64,000 nucleotides of DNA from an uncultured Lacinutrix sp. GTDB lineage: Bacteria; Bacteroidota; Bacteroidia; Flavobacteriales; Flavobacteriaceae. Shown here piece after piece: positions 15,558 through 26,600 of this stretch. A program made the translations under genes and the position numbers. Numbering within the stretch: the first letter of the stretch is position 1; every line of letters starts with the position of its first letter. The DNA lies in the NCBI RefSeq assembly GCF_947500325.1, contig NZ_CANMRQ010000003.1:186001-250000 (forward strand), given 5' to 3'. The notes under the pieces are model-generated. The model saw only the letters and a program-made list of their open reading frames with translations, did not search any database and had not been told where the DNA came from.

Positions 15558-16337
15558 TTATCCCTTTTTAATAAGCTTTATTGTTGTATTTGCTTCTTCT
15601 GTACTTAACTTTACAAAGTAAACTCCAGATTGTAATTTACTAATATTAATAGTCTCTAAATTATTTACCGCTGTCATTACTTTTTGCCCTGAAATATTAT
15701 AAATCTCAACACTTTTTAAGTTGTTTTCTAAACCTTTAATTGTTACAACATCTTTTGCTGGATTTGGAAATATTGAATACCCTGTTAATTCGTTTTCAAC
15801 AGTACCCAAAGTAAAAAATTCGTAAGTTGTTGTTCCCATTTGACCCACATAGTTATCTGTTGCTGTATCCACAAGATTCCCTGATAATGTACCTATAAAG
15901 AATGAATTAAAAATACTTGGGGCTGCCATAGCTAACGAAGAGGTATTATCTAATAAAGTTATTGAACCTGAAGTTGGAGAGCCATCAACATCAAATGTTG
16001 TTAAAATAATTGGTGTACCTGCTGTATGTGCAGGTAAGACTACATCTTGTACTAGATTAAATGCAATAGCATCTTCAGCTGTATTAGGTGCTGGTAAACT
16101 TGTAAACACTGGTACAGAATAACCTCCTGTTACATTAGAAATAGTAACATTATCTGGTAATAATACTGTAAAGTTTTGATCATTAATGTATGGATGTGGT
16201 GCAGTAGAATTAAAGTCTGGAACTGCTGCTACAGAAAAGTTATAGTTATTATTCTGGATAAGTGTCAATTGATAGTTTTGAGCTTGTAGTGTTAATCCAA
16301 ACATTAAAGCAATTAGTAATAATAATCTTGTTTTCAT
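15558..16337 (-). CDS. T9SS-secreted beta-sandwich protein with type A sorting domain, 259 aa
   Basis: A signal peptide (MKTRLLLLIALMFGLTLQAQ) is followed by a single beta-rich domain (about 20-180: NYQLTLIQNNNYNFSVAAVP, FTVLLPDNVTISNV, TPIILTTFDVDGSPTSGSITLLD) and a type A T9SS sorting domain (YSIFPNPAKDVVTIKGL to TTIKLIKKG). The domain has the strand pattern and 'threshold' phrase typical of cohesin-like folds, but I cannot prove a cohesin relationship. It starts 11 bp after the stop of the propeller gene, so both share a transcript. Its neighbours carry dockerin-like modules, hence a possible surface anchor for them. That is an inference. Confidence 0.72.
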   Translation of the reverse strand: MKTRLLLLIALMFGLTLQAQNYQLTLIQNNNYNFSVAAVPDFNSTAPHPYINDQNFTVLLPDNVTISNVTGGYSVPVFTSLPAPNTAEDAIAFNLVQDVVLPAHTAGTPIILTTFDVDGSPTSGSITLLDNTSSLAMAAPSIFNSFFIGTLSGNLVDTATDNYVGQMGTTTYEFFTLGTVENELTGYSIFPNPAKDVVTIKGLENNLKSVEIYNISGQKVMTAVNNLETINISKLQSGVYFVKLSTEEANTTIKLIKKG

Positions 16338-16348
16338 TTTTTTTGTTT

Positions 16349-19300
16349 TTAATTATTTGCGCCTTCTGGCAATTGTTGTGTAAATAAATATGTTGATGTT
16401 GGTGGACCTCCAAATATAGAATTTGATGGATTATTAAAAATGTTATTTCTAACATGTAATACATCACTTGATCCTCCTGAATACACAGTTAAACCATTCA
16501 TATCCACATCGGTACCATTATAACCTTCAGATTGATAACTAGCAACTGGTGGTCCACCAAACACAGAGTTATCCGGGTCGTTAAACACTTGACTTCTTAT
16601 TCCTGGAACATCAGATAAAGCTCCTGAATAATTTAATCGTCCATCTCCATTTGTATCTCCAGCCCACATAGCTACTACTCCATTTGGCATACCAAATGTT
16701 GTTTGCGCATCTGTACCAAAAGTAATTGAACTACTTGCATTAGTAAAATCTATTGTAGTTGTTGCTCCTGATAATGTTACTGCATTTACCGTCATTACTC
16801 CCAAATGATTACGATGCTTAACAACTAAATAATAATCCGTATTTGCTATATTAAATTCTAAGCTTGAAATACCATCAAAATTTACAATATCACCATCACG
16901 TTGTAACAAAGCAGATTGGCTTATTCTTAAAACAGTATTATCTATTGCGTCTCTTAATTCTACAAAAACCCAATCCACTATATCATCATTATTTGCTCCT
17001 GTTCCTGAAGTTCCACCAGTATTAAAAACAGACAAATCACATGTTAACCCATCTGAATAAGGGCTAATAGTAGGAATTAGTCCAGCTATTCTTAAATCAT
17101 CTCTCATTAAATGCTCTTCTCCTACATTTGGATTTAATAATGCGCCTTGCAAATAAGCTTTTGGACTTACTCTACTTACTATTTGTGTTCCTTCTATAAC
17201 AAAATCGTCAATAACCATTCCTTCTCTATTCTCAATATTATCAGAATGCAATGCAATTCTAAAAGTAATATTATCTGCAGTTGTAAGATCTGTTTCTCCT
17301 AAAGTTGCATTAGCTGTAAAATTATAAGCATACTCAGTCATCGTTGTAGCATTCCCTGTCCATTGTGCTCCAGGACAATTAAAACAAGTTCCAGTTGCAT
17401 CAGAATCTGAACTATTATACCAATTAGGTTGGCTATTAACCGTTCCTAAAATTGCCCAATTACTCCCGCCGTCTATAGAATATTCAACATTACCCCAATC
17501 CCAATCTGTCTCTAACTCAAAAGCCATTTGAAATTTAAGTATAGGGTTAGATATTAGTGTAAAATCGTAACAATTTGACATTAAATAAGCTTCTGTATCT
17601 GCAGGATAGTTTCCAGATAAATTTGTGCCGTAAGCACTTGTCCCTGTAGCTGTTGCATTTAAACTCGTCCCACTAGGCACACCGCGTTCCCATACATTGT
17701 TTACTATTAATAACTCGTCACTTGCAGTTTCAAAAGAGTTTACTACATTTAATTCTCCTGTTTCATTTACTAAGAAATTTACCGTTTTATTATTGTTTGC
17801 AATATTAGCATCGTTGCTAATGTTAATAATAACACCTAAACTATGCGAACCTGTATTTAATTCCATTTCTGGAAGATTAACAGTAATTTGCTCTGTAGAT
17901 AATAGCGTACCATTCCAATTAAAACTACTAGAAGTTCCTCCATCAATTGTATAAGAGATATCTATAGAATTAATAGTATTGAGTCCATTGTTTTTTAATA
18001 AAATTTGAGCTGTAGTTGCTCCACAGGTCATGCTATTAGAGATTGGATTGCTTATTGCAATTAAACGTACATCATTTGCATGCAATTGTACAGGAATAGT
18101 AGAACGCCATAAGCCTCGTCCATAAGTTGCAGCTGTAATAGATTGATCGTCTAGATTAATTTCTAAATCTCGAATGTCTGTGTTAGGAAGATTAATAAAA
18201 AAAGGCTCCCAGTCTGGACTACTATCATCTAATCTATAGACGCCTAAATCGGTAGCAACAAAAATAGGGTTTAATGGATGATCTCCTTGATGTACTACTG
18301 TTGTTGGAAACTCTCCAGCAGGAAAATTGTTAGTTATATCTGTCCAAGTATAGCCTCCATCTGTAGTTTTAAACACACCTTTATTGGCATAATCACCATC
18401 TGTGGTTATCCACATAATATCTGGATTTGTTTGATGTATGGCAATATCTGAAATGGCATTACCAACAACATTAGTGTCAAAATCGTAAGTTACACCTCCA
18501 TCTGTACTAACACGTAAATTTTGGTGACCAGAAGAGACTATTCTCATAGGATCTGAAGGTGCTATTTCTAGCTCATCTGTATAGCCAGTTACAACAGTTC
18601 CTACTGTTTCCCATGTATTTGTATTCTTGTTTAACTTAAAGAGTCTATCCCAAGCTGCATATATTTCTCCATTACTGTCTGATGCTAAAGGTGTCTCCCA
18701 AACTCCTGTTCCTGCGTTTGCTGGTTTACCAACCCAAGTAATATAACCATCTGCTCTATTAGATATATATAAACGCTGTCCACCTTGTATAAACCCGTAA
18801 TAAGTATTATCATCTGCAGGTGTTATTAATGTATTTATTCCATCTCCAGGATGGTAACCTCTCCAATCTCCATTAACCCCAAGTCCAAAACCACCGTTAT
18901 CTTGTAAACCACCTGAAACATTATTAACATTTCCTACTGCAACTGCTACATTAAAAAATTCCCCTATTTGTAAGCCTGCACTATGATCTTGAAATGTTGT
19001 ACCATTATCTACTGTTGAATATATTCCGCCATCACTAGTACAAAACATACGTCCATTATGAGCTCGCAATGAATGTATATCAGCATGAGTGTAGGCATCT
19101 GTTAATTGATCCCAACGATTTAATTTACTCCATGACGTTCCTCCATTTGAAGAGCGCCAAACATCCATAGTCCCAACATAAACTTCGTTTGCATCAATAT
19201 CTGAAACACCTATAGCCATGTTATACCATACTTGTTGATTTCCTATTAATGTAAAAGTATCTGTGTTTCTTAAACTAAAATTATCTCCACTATCTGTAGA

Positions 19301-20341
19301 CCTGTAGATACCATGTTGCCATGTATTTGTTGCATCTACAGAAAATAAATACACATAATTAGCATTTGCAGGCGTCACATCTATTACCATACGATGAGTA
19401 TTTGTAGGCATTCCACTGGTTATTTGTGTAAAATTTGAACCACCATCTGTAGATTTATAAAATGCTGTTGGACTTACTGCATATACCGTTTGCGCATCAC
19501 CTGGTTTTAAACGCATATCACGAATATTATTTCCGTTTAATGTTTGTGTCCAAGTCACGCCAGCATCTGTGGTTGTATATACTCCATCTGTTCCAGAACA
19601 AATTAATTTATTTGAATTAGTTGGATCTATAAAAATTTCACTTAGCGCTGCACTTCCATTTAAGTTACTCGCATTTAATCCTGTAGCCGTCCATGTTAAT
19701 CCACCATCTGTAGATTTATGTACACCTGTTGAAGCAGCATAAACATAAACACCATCATCATCACCAGTTGTTATATAAATTGTATTAGGGTCATTATAAT
19801 CTACTGCAATTGCAGAGACACTAACTCTTGGCATTTCATCTGTTAAAACTGTCCATGAATTTCCTGAATCTGTTGTACGCCATAATCCACCTCCTGGAGC
19901 GCCTACATACCAAGTATTACTATTACTAGGATCTATTGTAATACAGTTTAAACGTCCCATTCCTGCAGGTTGAGCATTAGCTTGGGTATAATCGAAAGGT
20001 CCAATAGATTGCCAATTACTTTGATCCATCATCATGTTGGCTTGTCCAAATGCCTTTTTATATTGCCAAGCACTCCAAAGGTCTTGAGCTGTTGGTAAAT
20101 GGCCATTTTCGTTAACACGAGAGCTCCATATATTCTCAAATCGTTTAAAAGGTTTATAGCCACTACCTTTAGCACTTTTATCATGAGTTAACCAATGTGA
20201 TTCAAAAGCATCTTGAACCTCTTTAAAAGTTGGCTTCTCATTTCCACTTTTATCCAAAGATTTCATCCAAGGCGTGTTTGAGTTTTGAGAAAATGCAGAA
20301 AGACTACAAAATAATAAAAATAGTATTGTAATTTTTTTCAT
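16349..20341 (-). CDS. Large secreted BNR/Asp-box propeller protein with dockerin-like C-terminal module, 1330 aa
   Basis: After the signal peptide (to about 18, AFSQ) there is a helical region to about residue 100, then sortilin-like beta-propellers over about 110-760 with many Asp-box motifs (RTTDSGNSWTV, KSTDGGLTWTA, VSTDGGVTYDF, KTTDGGYTWTD). A CARDB-like domain follows at about 765-870 (LLKNNGLNTINSIDISYTID), then a MAM/jelly-roll-like domain to about 1060. The last 270 residues are the shared module with GDTNGDGRLNYSG and DVDMNGLTVYSG, ending FTQQLPEGANN. Asp-box propellers occur in sialidases and glycoside-binding proteins, but catalytic residues are not identifiable, so binding rather than hydrolysis is safer. 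An ECF-type promoter is 47 bp upstream. Confidence 0.75.
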   Translation of the reverse strand: MKKITILFLLFCSLSAFSQNSNTPWMKSLDKSGNEKPTFKEVQDAFESHWLTHDKSAKGSGYKPFKRFENIWSSRVNENGHLPTAQDLWSAWQYKKAFGQANMMMDQSNWQSIGPFDYTQANAQPAGMGRLNCITIDPSNSNTWYVGAPGGGLWRTTDSGNSWTVLTDEMPRVSVSAIAVDYNDPNTIYITTGDDDGVYVYAASTGVHKSTDGGLTWTATGLNASNLNGSAALSEIFIDPTNSNKLICSGTDGVYTTTDAGVTWTQTLNGNNIRDMRLKPGDAQTVYAVSPTAFYKSTDGGSNFTQITSGMPTNTHRMVIDVTPANANYVYLFSVDATNTWQHGIYRSTDSGDNFSLRNTDTFTLIGNQQVWYNMAIGVSDIDANEVYVGTMDVWRSSNGGTSWSKLNRWDQLTDAYTHADIHSLRAHNGRMFCTSDGGIYSTVDNGTTFQDHSAGLQIGEFFNVAVAVGNVNNVSGGLQDNGGFGLGVNGDWRGYHPGDGINTLITPADDNTYYGFIQGGQRLYISNRADGYITWVGKPANAGTGVWETPLASDSNGEIYAAWDRLFKLNKNTNTWETVGTVVTGYTDELEIAPSDPMRIVSSGHQNLRVSTDGGVTYDFDTNVVGNAISDIAIHQTNPDIMWITTDGDYANKGVFKTTDGGYTWTDITNNFPAGEFPTTVVHQGDHPLNPIFVATDLGVYRLDDSSPDWEPFFINLPNTDIRDLEINLDDQSITAATYGRGLWRSTIPVQLHANDVRLIAISNPISNSMTCGATTAQILLKNNGLNTINSIDISYTIDGGTSSSFNWNGTLLSTEQITVNLPEMELNTGSHSLGVIINISNDANIANNNKTVNFLVNETGELNVVNSFETASDELLIVNNVWERGVPSGTSLNATATGTSAYGTNLSGNYPADTEAYLMSNCYDFTLISNPILKFQMAFELETDWDWGNVEYSIDGGSNWAILGTVNSQPNWYNSSDSDATGTCFNCPGAQWTGNATTMTEYAYNFTANATLGETDLTTADNITFRIALHSDNIENREGMVIDDFVIEGTQIVSRVSPKAYLQGALLNPNVGEEHLMRDDLRIAGLIPTISPYSDGLTCDLSVFNTGGTSGTGANNDDIVDWVFVELRDAIDNTVLRISQSALLQRDGDIVNFDGISSLEFNIANTDYYLVVKHRNHLGVMTVNAVTLSGATTTIDFTNASSSITFGTDAQTTFGMPNGVVAMWAGDTNGDGRLNYSGALSDVPGIRSQVFNDPDNSVFGGPPVASYQSEGYNGTDVDMNGLTVYSGGSSDVLHVRNNIFNNPSNSIFGGPPTSTYLFTQQLPEGANN
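16364..16714. repeat. Module-coding repeat copy 1 (partner at 27630)
   Basis: About 350 bp coding for the end of the dockerin-like module is nearly identical to 27630-27980 in the same orientation: by eye about a dozen substitutions and no gap. The constant offset of 11266 bp shows perfect colinearity. The homologous stretch in the gene at 14412-15440 is noticeably more diverged. Confidence 0.85.
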
Positions 20342-20387
20342 ATTGAATTGATTTAAACTTAACTTTATAATTATTCTTACACTATAA

Positions 20388-20420
20388 TTAAGACTATAAA
20401 AAAGCCTTTCACCCTATTTT
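20388..20420 (-). promoter_or_regulatory. ECF-type promoter before the propeller gene
   Basis: On the minus strand AAAATAGGGT (20411-20420) is followed after exactly 14 bp by TAGTCTTAA (20388-20396), 47 bp upstream of the ATG. The same two-block arrangement precedes four other transcription units in the window, including fecR, so it is probably read by the ECF factor at 32829. Confidence 0.65.
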
Positions 20421-20468
20421 GTTACTATAATTTATTTACCAGATAACCATTAAATCAATTATATGGTA

Positions 20469-23400
20469 TTACAACTTATTTACTAAATACGCACTAAATC
20501 CAGATTCTCCAATAATAGACCAAGAAGTATCTGATTGAGAGAACACTCCAACAAAAATAGCATCGCCTGCATTTAGTTTCATTACCCCGCTAATACTATG
20601 CATTATCCATGTTCCGGTAGTTGGTGTATCTGCATTTATTAAAGAGTGCATTCCTCCTGTAAAACTATAGGTTGGGCCAACAGCTCCAACCGGATCTACT
20701 CCAACAACCACACGGCTATAACTATAGGTTCCTGAGCCTGCAGCTACTGGATCTATACCATCTACTCTAACTTGCGTTGAAACCATATATAAGCCATCAA
20801 CTGGAGCTGTAAACTCTCCTGTAGTTGGGTTAAAATCTCCACTATTGTGCAATTGTCCTCCTGTATCTGTCCAATTTGTTATTTTAACAAAAGCTCCAGT
20901 TGTTGTTTGATTACTTATTAAGGTAGTTGGCACTGCATTAAATGCAGGTAATGTATTTACTTTTAGCTCTTCTACCGTTACTTCTCCATTAATGGTTGTA
21001 TTTCCATTTTTTAAGACCACCATGGCATCACTTTCACTACCAGAATTTGTACCATTACCAATAACAAATAAACGGTCAGTAGCCACATAATTTGTAGCAT
21101 TTCCTGTTTGTATTGTATTATATGTACCTATTGTAGTTTGCGCATAACTTTCGGCTAATGTTGCATTTCCTGTTGACGTAGAATAACTCCCTGAAGCATC
21201 GCTACTATATCCAAAAGCTGTTGAATAATTTCCTGAGGCATCACTGAATGCTCCAGCAGAAAAGGTCCCTAAACCACTTGCTATGGTATTTGCCCCAAAA
21301 GCTGCAGAATCACCTCCTAAGTTAACGCTATCCCAATTATTCGAACTCATAAGCCCTGCCCTAATAGCACCTTTACTTTTATCAAAAAACATACGCCTAT
21401 TATCATTTGTGGTACTTGTATCATCATCTAATTGTGTACTCCCAAAAACAAAATCGTCTGTAGCAATATCTCCAGAAGTATTACTAGTTACATTTGTTGT
21501 TGTAGAAAAAGCACCACCAGAAGCAGCGTCTGTCCAACTTACAGTTCCAGATGCATTGGTAGTCATTACTTGACCTGCAGAAGTACCATCTTGTGCTGGT
21601 AAGGTATATGCTGCTCCTGTACCTGCATTATCTCCATCAATAGTTAAACTACCATTCAACGTTGCATTCCCTGATTTGCGAATTACTAATGCATCACTTT
21701 TATCATTGACATCTGTACCGTTTCCAATAACAAACAAACGATCTGCAGCATTAAATGTCGCTGTAGAAACTGGCGTTTCCGCTGTATTATATGTACCAAT
21801 ACTCATCTGGTTAAAAGATTCTGAAACTAATCGTTGCCCAATAGCAACAGAATTGTTTCCTGTTGCTTGATTAAAATCTCCCATAGCAATACCAAAGCTT
21901 CCTGATGCTGTGGAAAAAGCCCCAAAAGCTATAGAGGCATATCCAGAAGCTGTTGTGTTGAATCCATGAGCAAATGATGAGATTCCAACATTACTAGCAT
22001 CCCATTGTGTTCCTGTGGCTCTACCAACTCTAAAAGCACCATCTCTAGACGTATCAAAAAACATTCTAACATCATCATTTGTTCCAATTGCATTATTTAA
22101 TTGTGTACTACCAAATACAAAACTATCGGTAGCTATATTACCTGGAGCATTACTGGTTACATTAGCTGTTGTAGAAAAAGCAGGTGTTGGATTATCTACC
22201 CAGGTGTATACTCCGCTACCATTCGTTTTTAATACTTGTCCGTCTATTCCTCCAGTTGGCAACTCTATTTCGTTGGTTGCATCTGCATCTGCATCATTAT
22301 TAGTTACCCATGTATAATTTCCTGCCCCATCTGTTTGCATCACAAAACCATTGGTACCTCCATTGGGTATTGCATTTGCATCGTTAGTTACCCAAGACAC
22401 ATTACCTGAATTATCTATACTCATTACCTGACCATCTGTTCCTGCTTGTGCTGGTAAAGTATATGCTGCTCCTGCCCCTGCATTATCTCCATCTATGGTT
22501 AATGCCCCGTTTAAGGTTGTATTTCCATTTCTTAACATCACTAAAGCATCACTTCTAACAACACTAGCATTAAAAAGATCATCATATCCATTACCTATTA
22601 CAAATAGGCGATCATTTTCATTAGGTGTTATAGTATTACCAGTAGGAGTAGCTGCTGTATTATACGCTCCTATACTTGTTTGATAATACGTTTCTGCTGT
22701 TAACCCTTCACCAATAGCTTGGGATGTTGCTGTACCAGATACTACATTTGAAACTCCTAATGCAGAACCGCTAATACCACTTACGGTATTTTGTGTTCCT
22801 ATAGCTATTGCTCCTACGCCCGAAGCCGTATTACCATTACCAATACCAACTGCTGTTGCTCCAGATGCAGTATTGTTATACCCCATAGCTATGGTATTTA
22901 GACCAGATGCGACACCTAAATGTCCAAACATAATACTATTTGTTCCGCTTGCGGTATTACTAGTTCCCATAGCAACAGATCCAGGACCTACATTAACATC
23001 ATCCCATTGATTTGCACTATAACCTGCTCTAAAAGCACCTTTATTTTTATTGTAAAAAAATCGAGATTCATCTGCTAATGTTCCAGTATCATTATCTAAT
23101 TGTGTACCACCAAATACAAAATTATCCGTAGCAAGATCACCTTTAGCATTACTGGTTACATTAGCTGTAGTAGAAAAAGGTCCTTCATTACCACTTTTTG
23201 CAGCATACATAGCATATGGTATTTGTTGTAGTTTAGAATCCCCCATTAAAACATAGGTGGTTCCTCCAGTAATATCTACTGATATTTCTAGCCAATGGTC
23301 TTGAATAGACCAGTCTATCAAATTAAAATCATCTGATGATGTTCCAGCTCCTACAGATAACGATATTACGCCATACCCATTAGATGTAACCGTATGAGTT

Positions 23401-23582
23401 TCTGTATATAAATATGTTCCTGTTGCTGGATTCCCTTCTGTAACAGAAAGTTCTACACCAATAGATTGATTAACTACTACGTTGTTAGATGCGTCTCTAA
23501 CAACGGCTTGATAATTAAATGATTGTGAAAATGTAAAACCAAAGCAAAATAATGCTAAGATGAAGAGGCTCTCTTTTTTCAT
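20469..23582 (-). CDS. Secreted fibre-like protein with YadA-head-like repeats and C1q-like C-terminus, 1037 aa
   Basis: A signal peptide (to about 19, TFSQ) precedes a conserved N-terminal domain (FNYQAVVRDASNNVV to IPYAMYAAKSG). Three blocks follow, each with FDKSKGA/FRAG and YadA/Hep-type left-handed roll repeats (NTASGTNSIMFG, NTASGVGAIAIG, DASGNYSTAFGY), a DRLFVIGNG motif and an LxxDGDNAGxGAAYTLPAQ linker. The last about 150 residues resemble a C1q/TNF-like jelly roll (FTAPVDGLYMVSTQVRVDG, GFSAYLVNKL). This looks like a trimeric surface fibre or adhesin. It has no T9SS sorting domain or YadA anchor. An ECF-type promoter lies 46 bp upstream. Confidence 0.72.
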   Translation of the reverse strand: MKKESLFILALFCFGFTFSQSFNYQAVVRDASNNVVVNQSIGVELSVTEGNPATGTYLYTETHTVTSNGYGVISLSVGAGTSSDDFNLIDWSIQDHWLEISVDITGGTTYVLMGDSKLQQIPYAMYAAKSGNEGPFSTTANVTSNAKGDLATDNFVFGGTQLDNDTGTLADESRFFYNKNKGAFRAGYSANQWDDVNVGPGSVAMGTSNTASGTNSIMFGHLGVASGLNTIAMGYNNTASGATAVGIGNGNTASGVGAIAIGTQNTVSGISGSALGVSNVVSGTATSQAIGEGLTAETYYQTSIGAYNTAATPTGNTITPNENDRLFVIGNGYDDLFNASVVRSDALVMLRNGNTTLNGALTIDGDNAGAGAAYTLPAQAGTDGQVMSIDNSGNVSWVTNDANAIPNGGTNGFVMQTDGAGNYTWVTNNDADADATNEIELPTGGIDGQVLKTNGSGVYTWVDNPTPAFSTTANVTSNAPGNIATDSFVFGSTQLNNAIGTNDDVRMFFDTSRDGAFRVGRATGTQWDASNVGISSFAHGFNTTASGYASIAFGAFSTASGSFGIAMGDFNQATGNNSVAIGQRLVSESFNQMSIGTYNTAETPVSTATFNAADRLFVIGNGTDVNDKSDALVIRKSGNATLNGSLTIDGDNAGTGAAYTLPAQDGTSAGQVMTTNASGTVSWTDAASGGAFSTTTNVTSNTSGDIATDDFVFGSTQLDDDTSTTNDNRRMFFDKSKGAIRAGLMSSNNWDSVNLGGDSAAFGANTIASGLGTFSAGAFSDASGNYSTAFGYSSDASGSYSTSTGNATLAESYAQTTIGTYNTIQTGNATNYVATDRLFVIGNGTNSGSESDAMVVLKNGNTTINGEVTVEELKVNTLPAFNAVPTTLISNQTTTGAFVKITNWTDTGGQLHNSGDFNPTTGEFTAPVDGLYMVSTQVRVDGIDPVAAGSGTYSYSRVVVGVDPVGAVGPTYSFTGGMHSLINADTPTTGTWIMHSISGVMKLNAGDAIFVGVFSQSDTSWSIIGESGFSAYLVNKL

Positions 23583-23627
23583 TTTATTTGATGTTTAGTT
23601 ATTTCTTAAATTATTCTTGTATTAAGA

Positions 23628-23660
23628 TTATAACTCTTAAAATACTTGTTATCCTATTTT
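23628..23660 (-). promoter_or_regulatory. ECF-type promoter before the 1037-aa fibre gene (weak match)
   Basis: On the minus strand AAAATAGGAT (23651-23660), then 14 bp, then GAGTTATAA (23628-23636), 46 bp before the ATG. Both blocks deviate by one to three bases from the other four copies. The position, only 7 bp beyond the preceding gene's stop, shows that the two fibre genes can be transcribed separately. Confidence 0.5.
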
Positions 23661-23666
23661 ATACTC

Positions 23667-26600
23667 TTATAATCTATTTACCAAATAGCCATTAAACCCA
23701 GATTCTATTTGAAGTGTAAAATTTGTATCTCCTGTAGACTCAATAAATACTGAAACGTAATCATTTGCATTCAATTTTAAAATACCGCTTACACTTTGTG
23801 TATCCCAATTTGCTGTACCTGAATCTACATTTCTGATAGAATGTAATCCATTTCTAAACGTTTTTTTATCACCATTTTTTACAATCATTAAACGTGAATA
23901 CGCTGCTCCTGAAGTCCCGTTCATACCATCTATTCTAACCTGAGCAGAAAAAAAGTATAACCCACTTACAGGTGCTGTAAAACGTCCGTTTGTAATATTT
24001 AAATGGTTACCATCATTAAATAAATCTGTGTTATGAGTAACATTCCAATCTCCCACTTCTTTTTCTCCTGCTGTTGTATAAGCGGTCGAATTAGAAGTTA
24101 CATTAAAGGCTGGTAAATTGACAATTTTTACACTTGTTGCTTCAATATCACTAGACCAAGCAGATCCTCCAGCACCATCACTTTTTAACACTTGTCCTAT
24201 AGTTCCACCTGTTGGTAATTCAGTAGGTGCATCAACCCAAGAAGGAGAAGTTCCATCAGTACTTAATATTTTTCCTGAATTTCCTGTTTGTGTAGGTAAT
24301 TCTATTTCATTTGTTGGATCTGAATCTCCATCTGCAGCAGGTGCTGCCCAAGAAACATTACCAGAACCATCGGTAGTCATTACTTGACCATTAGTTCCTG
24401 CTTGTGCTGGTAAAGTATACCCTGCACTTCCTCCTACATTATCTCCGTCTATGGTTAACTCTCCATTCAATATTGTATTTCCATTCTTCAACATCACCAA
24501 AGCATCACTTCTACCTGAAGGGCTCGTACCATTACCAATAACAAATAAACGATCGGTTAGGACATCTGAAACTGTTTGGCCACCTGAAGCTATATTATAA
24601 TAACCAAAAACTTGTTCTGATAAGCCATCTACTATTAAGTTTCTTCCTGAAGCAAAACTATTTGGCCCAGATACTATATTTCCTGACCCTAATGCACTAC
24701 CAGAATTAGTAACAGTATTTCCAAAACCTGAAACAAATGAATAGTTTCCACTGGCAACATTATCTTCACCAAAAGCAACAGAACCTCTTCCAACATTAGC
24801 GGTATCAAAATCATCCAGAAAAGCTTTTCCTGCTCTAAATGCCCATTTACTTTTGTCAAAAAACATTCTTGAATCATCGTCAGTACCACTCGTAATATCA
24901 TCTAATTGCGTACTACCAAATACAAAATCGTCAGTAGCCATAGCTCCTGGTGCATTACTGGTTACATTAGCAGTTGTTGAAAAAGCAACTGTACTAGCTG
25001 CTGTTTGGTTTACCCAAGCATAATTTCCTGAACCATCAGTTTTTAAAACTTGTCCATCTGTTCCTCCTGTTGGCAATTCTATTTCATTAGTAGCATCGGC
25101 ATCTGCATCATCTACAGCATCGGTAATCCATGCATAGTTTCCAGATCCATCTGTTTTTAAAACTTGTCCATCTGTTCCTCCTGTTGGCAATTCTATTTCA
25201 TTAGTAGCGTCTGCATCGGCATCATCTACAGCATCAGTTGCCCAGCTATAATTTCCAGAACCATCTGTTGATAATAGCTGTCCGTTAGTTCCTCCAACTG
25301 GCAAAGTAGCACCGCCTCCTGAAGGCGCATCAATCCATGATACTGTTCCAGAACCATCTGTACTCATTATTTGATTTGCAGTACCATCTTGTGCAGGGAA
25401 AGTATATCCTGTTTCCATTCCTTGATTATCCCCATCTATAGTTAAAGTTCCATTTAAGGTTGTATTTCCATTTTTTAATATTACAAAAGCATCAGAATAA
25501 TTAACACCATTGATATCTGATGTTCCATTACCAACAACTAATAAGCGATCGGTTGGGACATGTACATTTGCATTACCAGCAACAGCTGTATTTAATTGCC
25601 CAAGTGTGGTTTGCCCTCTAGACTCTGCAGTAATACTATATCCTAAAGCAACAGATTCTGTTCCTGATGCGTTAGTGTCTCTACCTAAAGCTACTGAGTA
25701 ATTACCAGAAGCTGTATTATTATCTCCCATTGTCATACTATAAAATCCTGAAGAGACATTTCGTTGCCCTCCCAGCGTAGAAGCATACCAACCTGAAGCT
25801 ACATTACGTTGTCCAAATCCTACAGTAAAAGGACCTACATTGGCATCGTCAAAACCTCCAAAACCATCTACTTCATTACCAGCTCTAAATGCGCCTTTAC
25901 TTTTATCAAAAAACATTCTAGAATTATCATCAGCTCCTGTAAGATTGTCTAATTGCGAACTACCAAAAACGAAATCATCTGTAGCAATAGTTCCATTTGT
26001 ATTACTCGTAACATTACTTGTAGTTGTGAAAGATGCTGTTGCTGTTTGGTTTATCCAAGAATACACTCCAGAACCATCTGTACTTAATACTTGTCCCGTA
26101 GCTCCTCCAGTAGGTAACTCATCAGGCGCATCTTGCCAGCTAACTGCTGTACCATCTGTTGTTAGGAATTTACCTGACTCTCCTGTTTGCGTTGGTAATT
26201 CTATTTCGTTAGTTGGGTCTGCATCCGCATCATCATTAGTTACCCACGATAACACTCCTGCTCCATCTGTAGCCAAAACATAGCCATTAGTTCCACCATT
26301 TGGTATCGCATCAGCTGCTGGTGTTACCCAAGACACATTTCCTGCGCCATCGGTTTGCATAATTTGGTTTAATGTTCCGTCTTGCCCTGGCAAAGTATAT
26401 CCAGCACTTCCGCCTACATTATCTGCATCTATAGTAAAGTTTCCATGTAATGTTGTATTACCATTTTTTAGCATTACTAAAGCATCACTATTTAATGCTA
26501 AGTTTATGTCTTCTTCTCCATTTCCTATTACAAATAAACGGTCTGTAGGTACCCAAGTATCTGCCGAACCAGAAACAAACGTACTGTATTGTCCTAATTG

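Noticed and set aside
25840-26283. 147-codon plus-strand open frame opposite the fibre gene, and similar plus-strand frames between 20 and 27 kb
   Set aside because: They are antisense shadows of low-complexity repeat genes. Their translations are Pro/Ser/Val-rich with no domain, while the minus-strand frames carry signal peptides and recognisable repeats.
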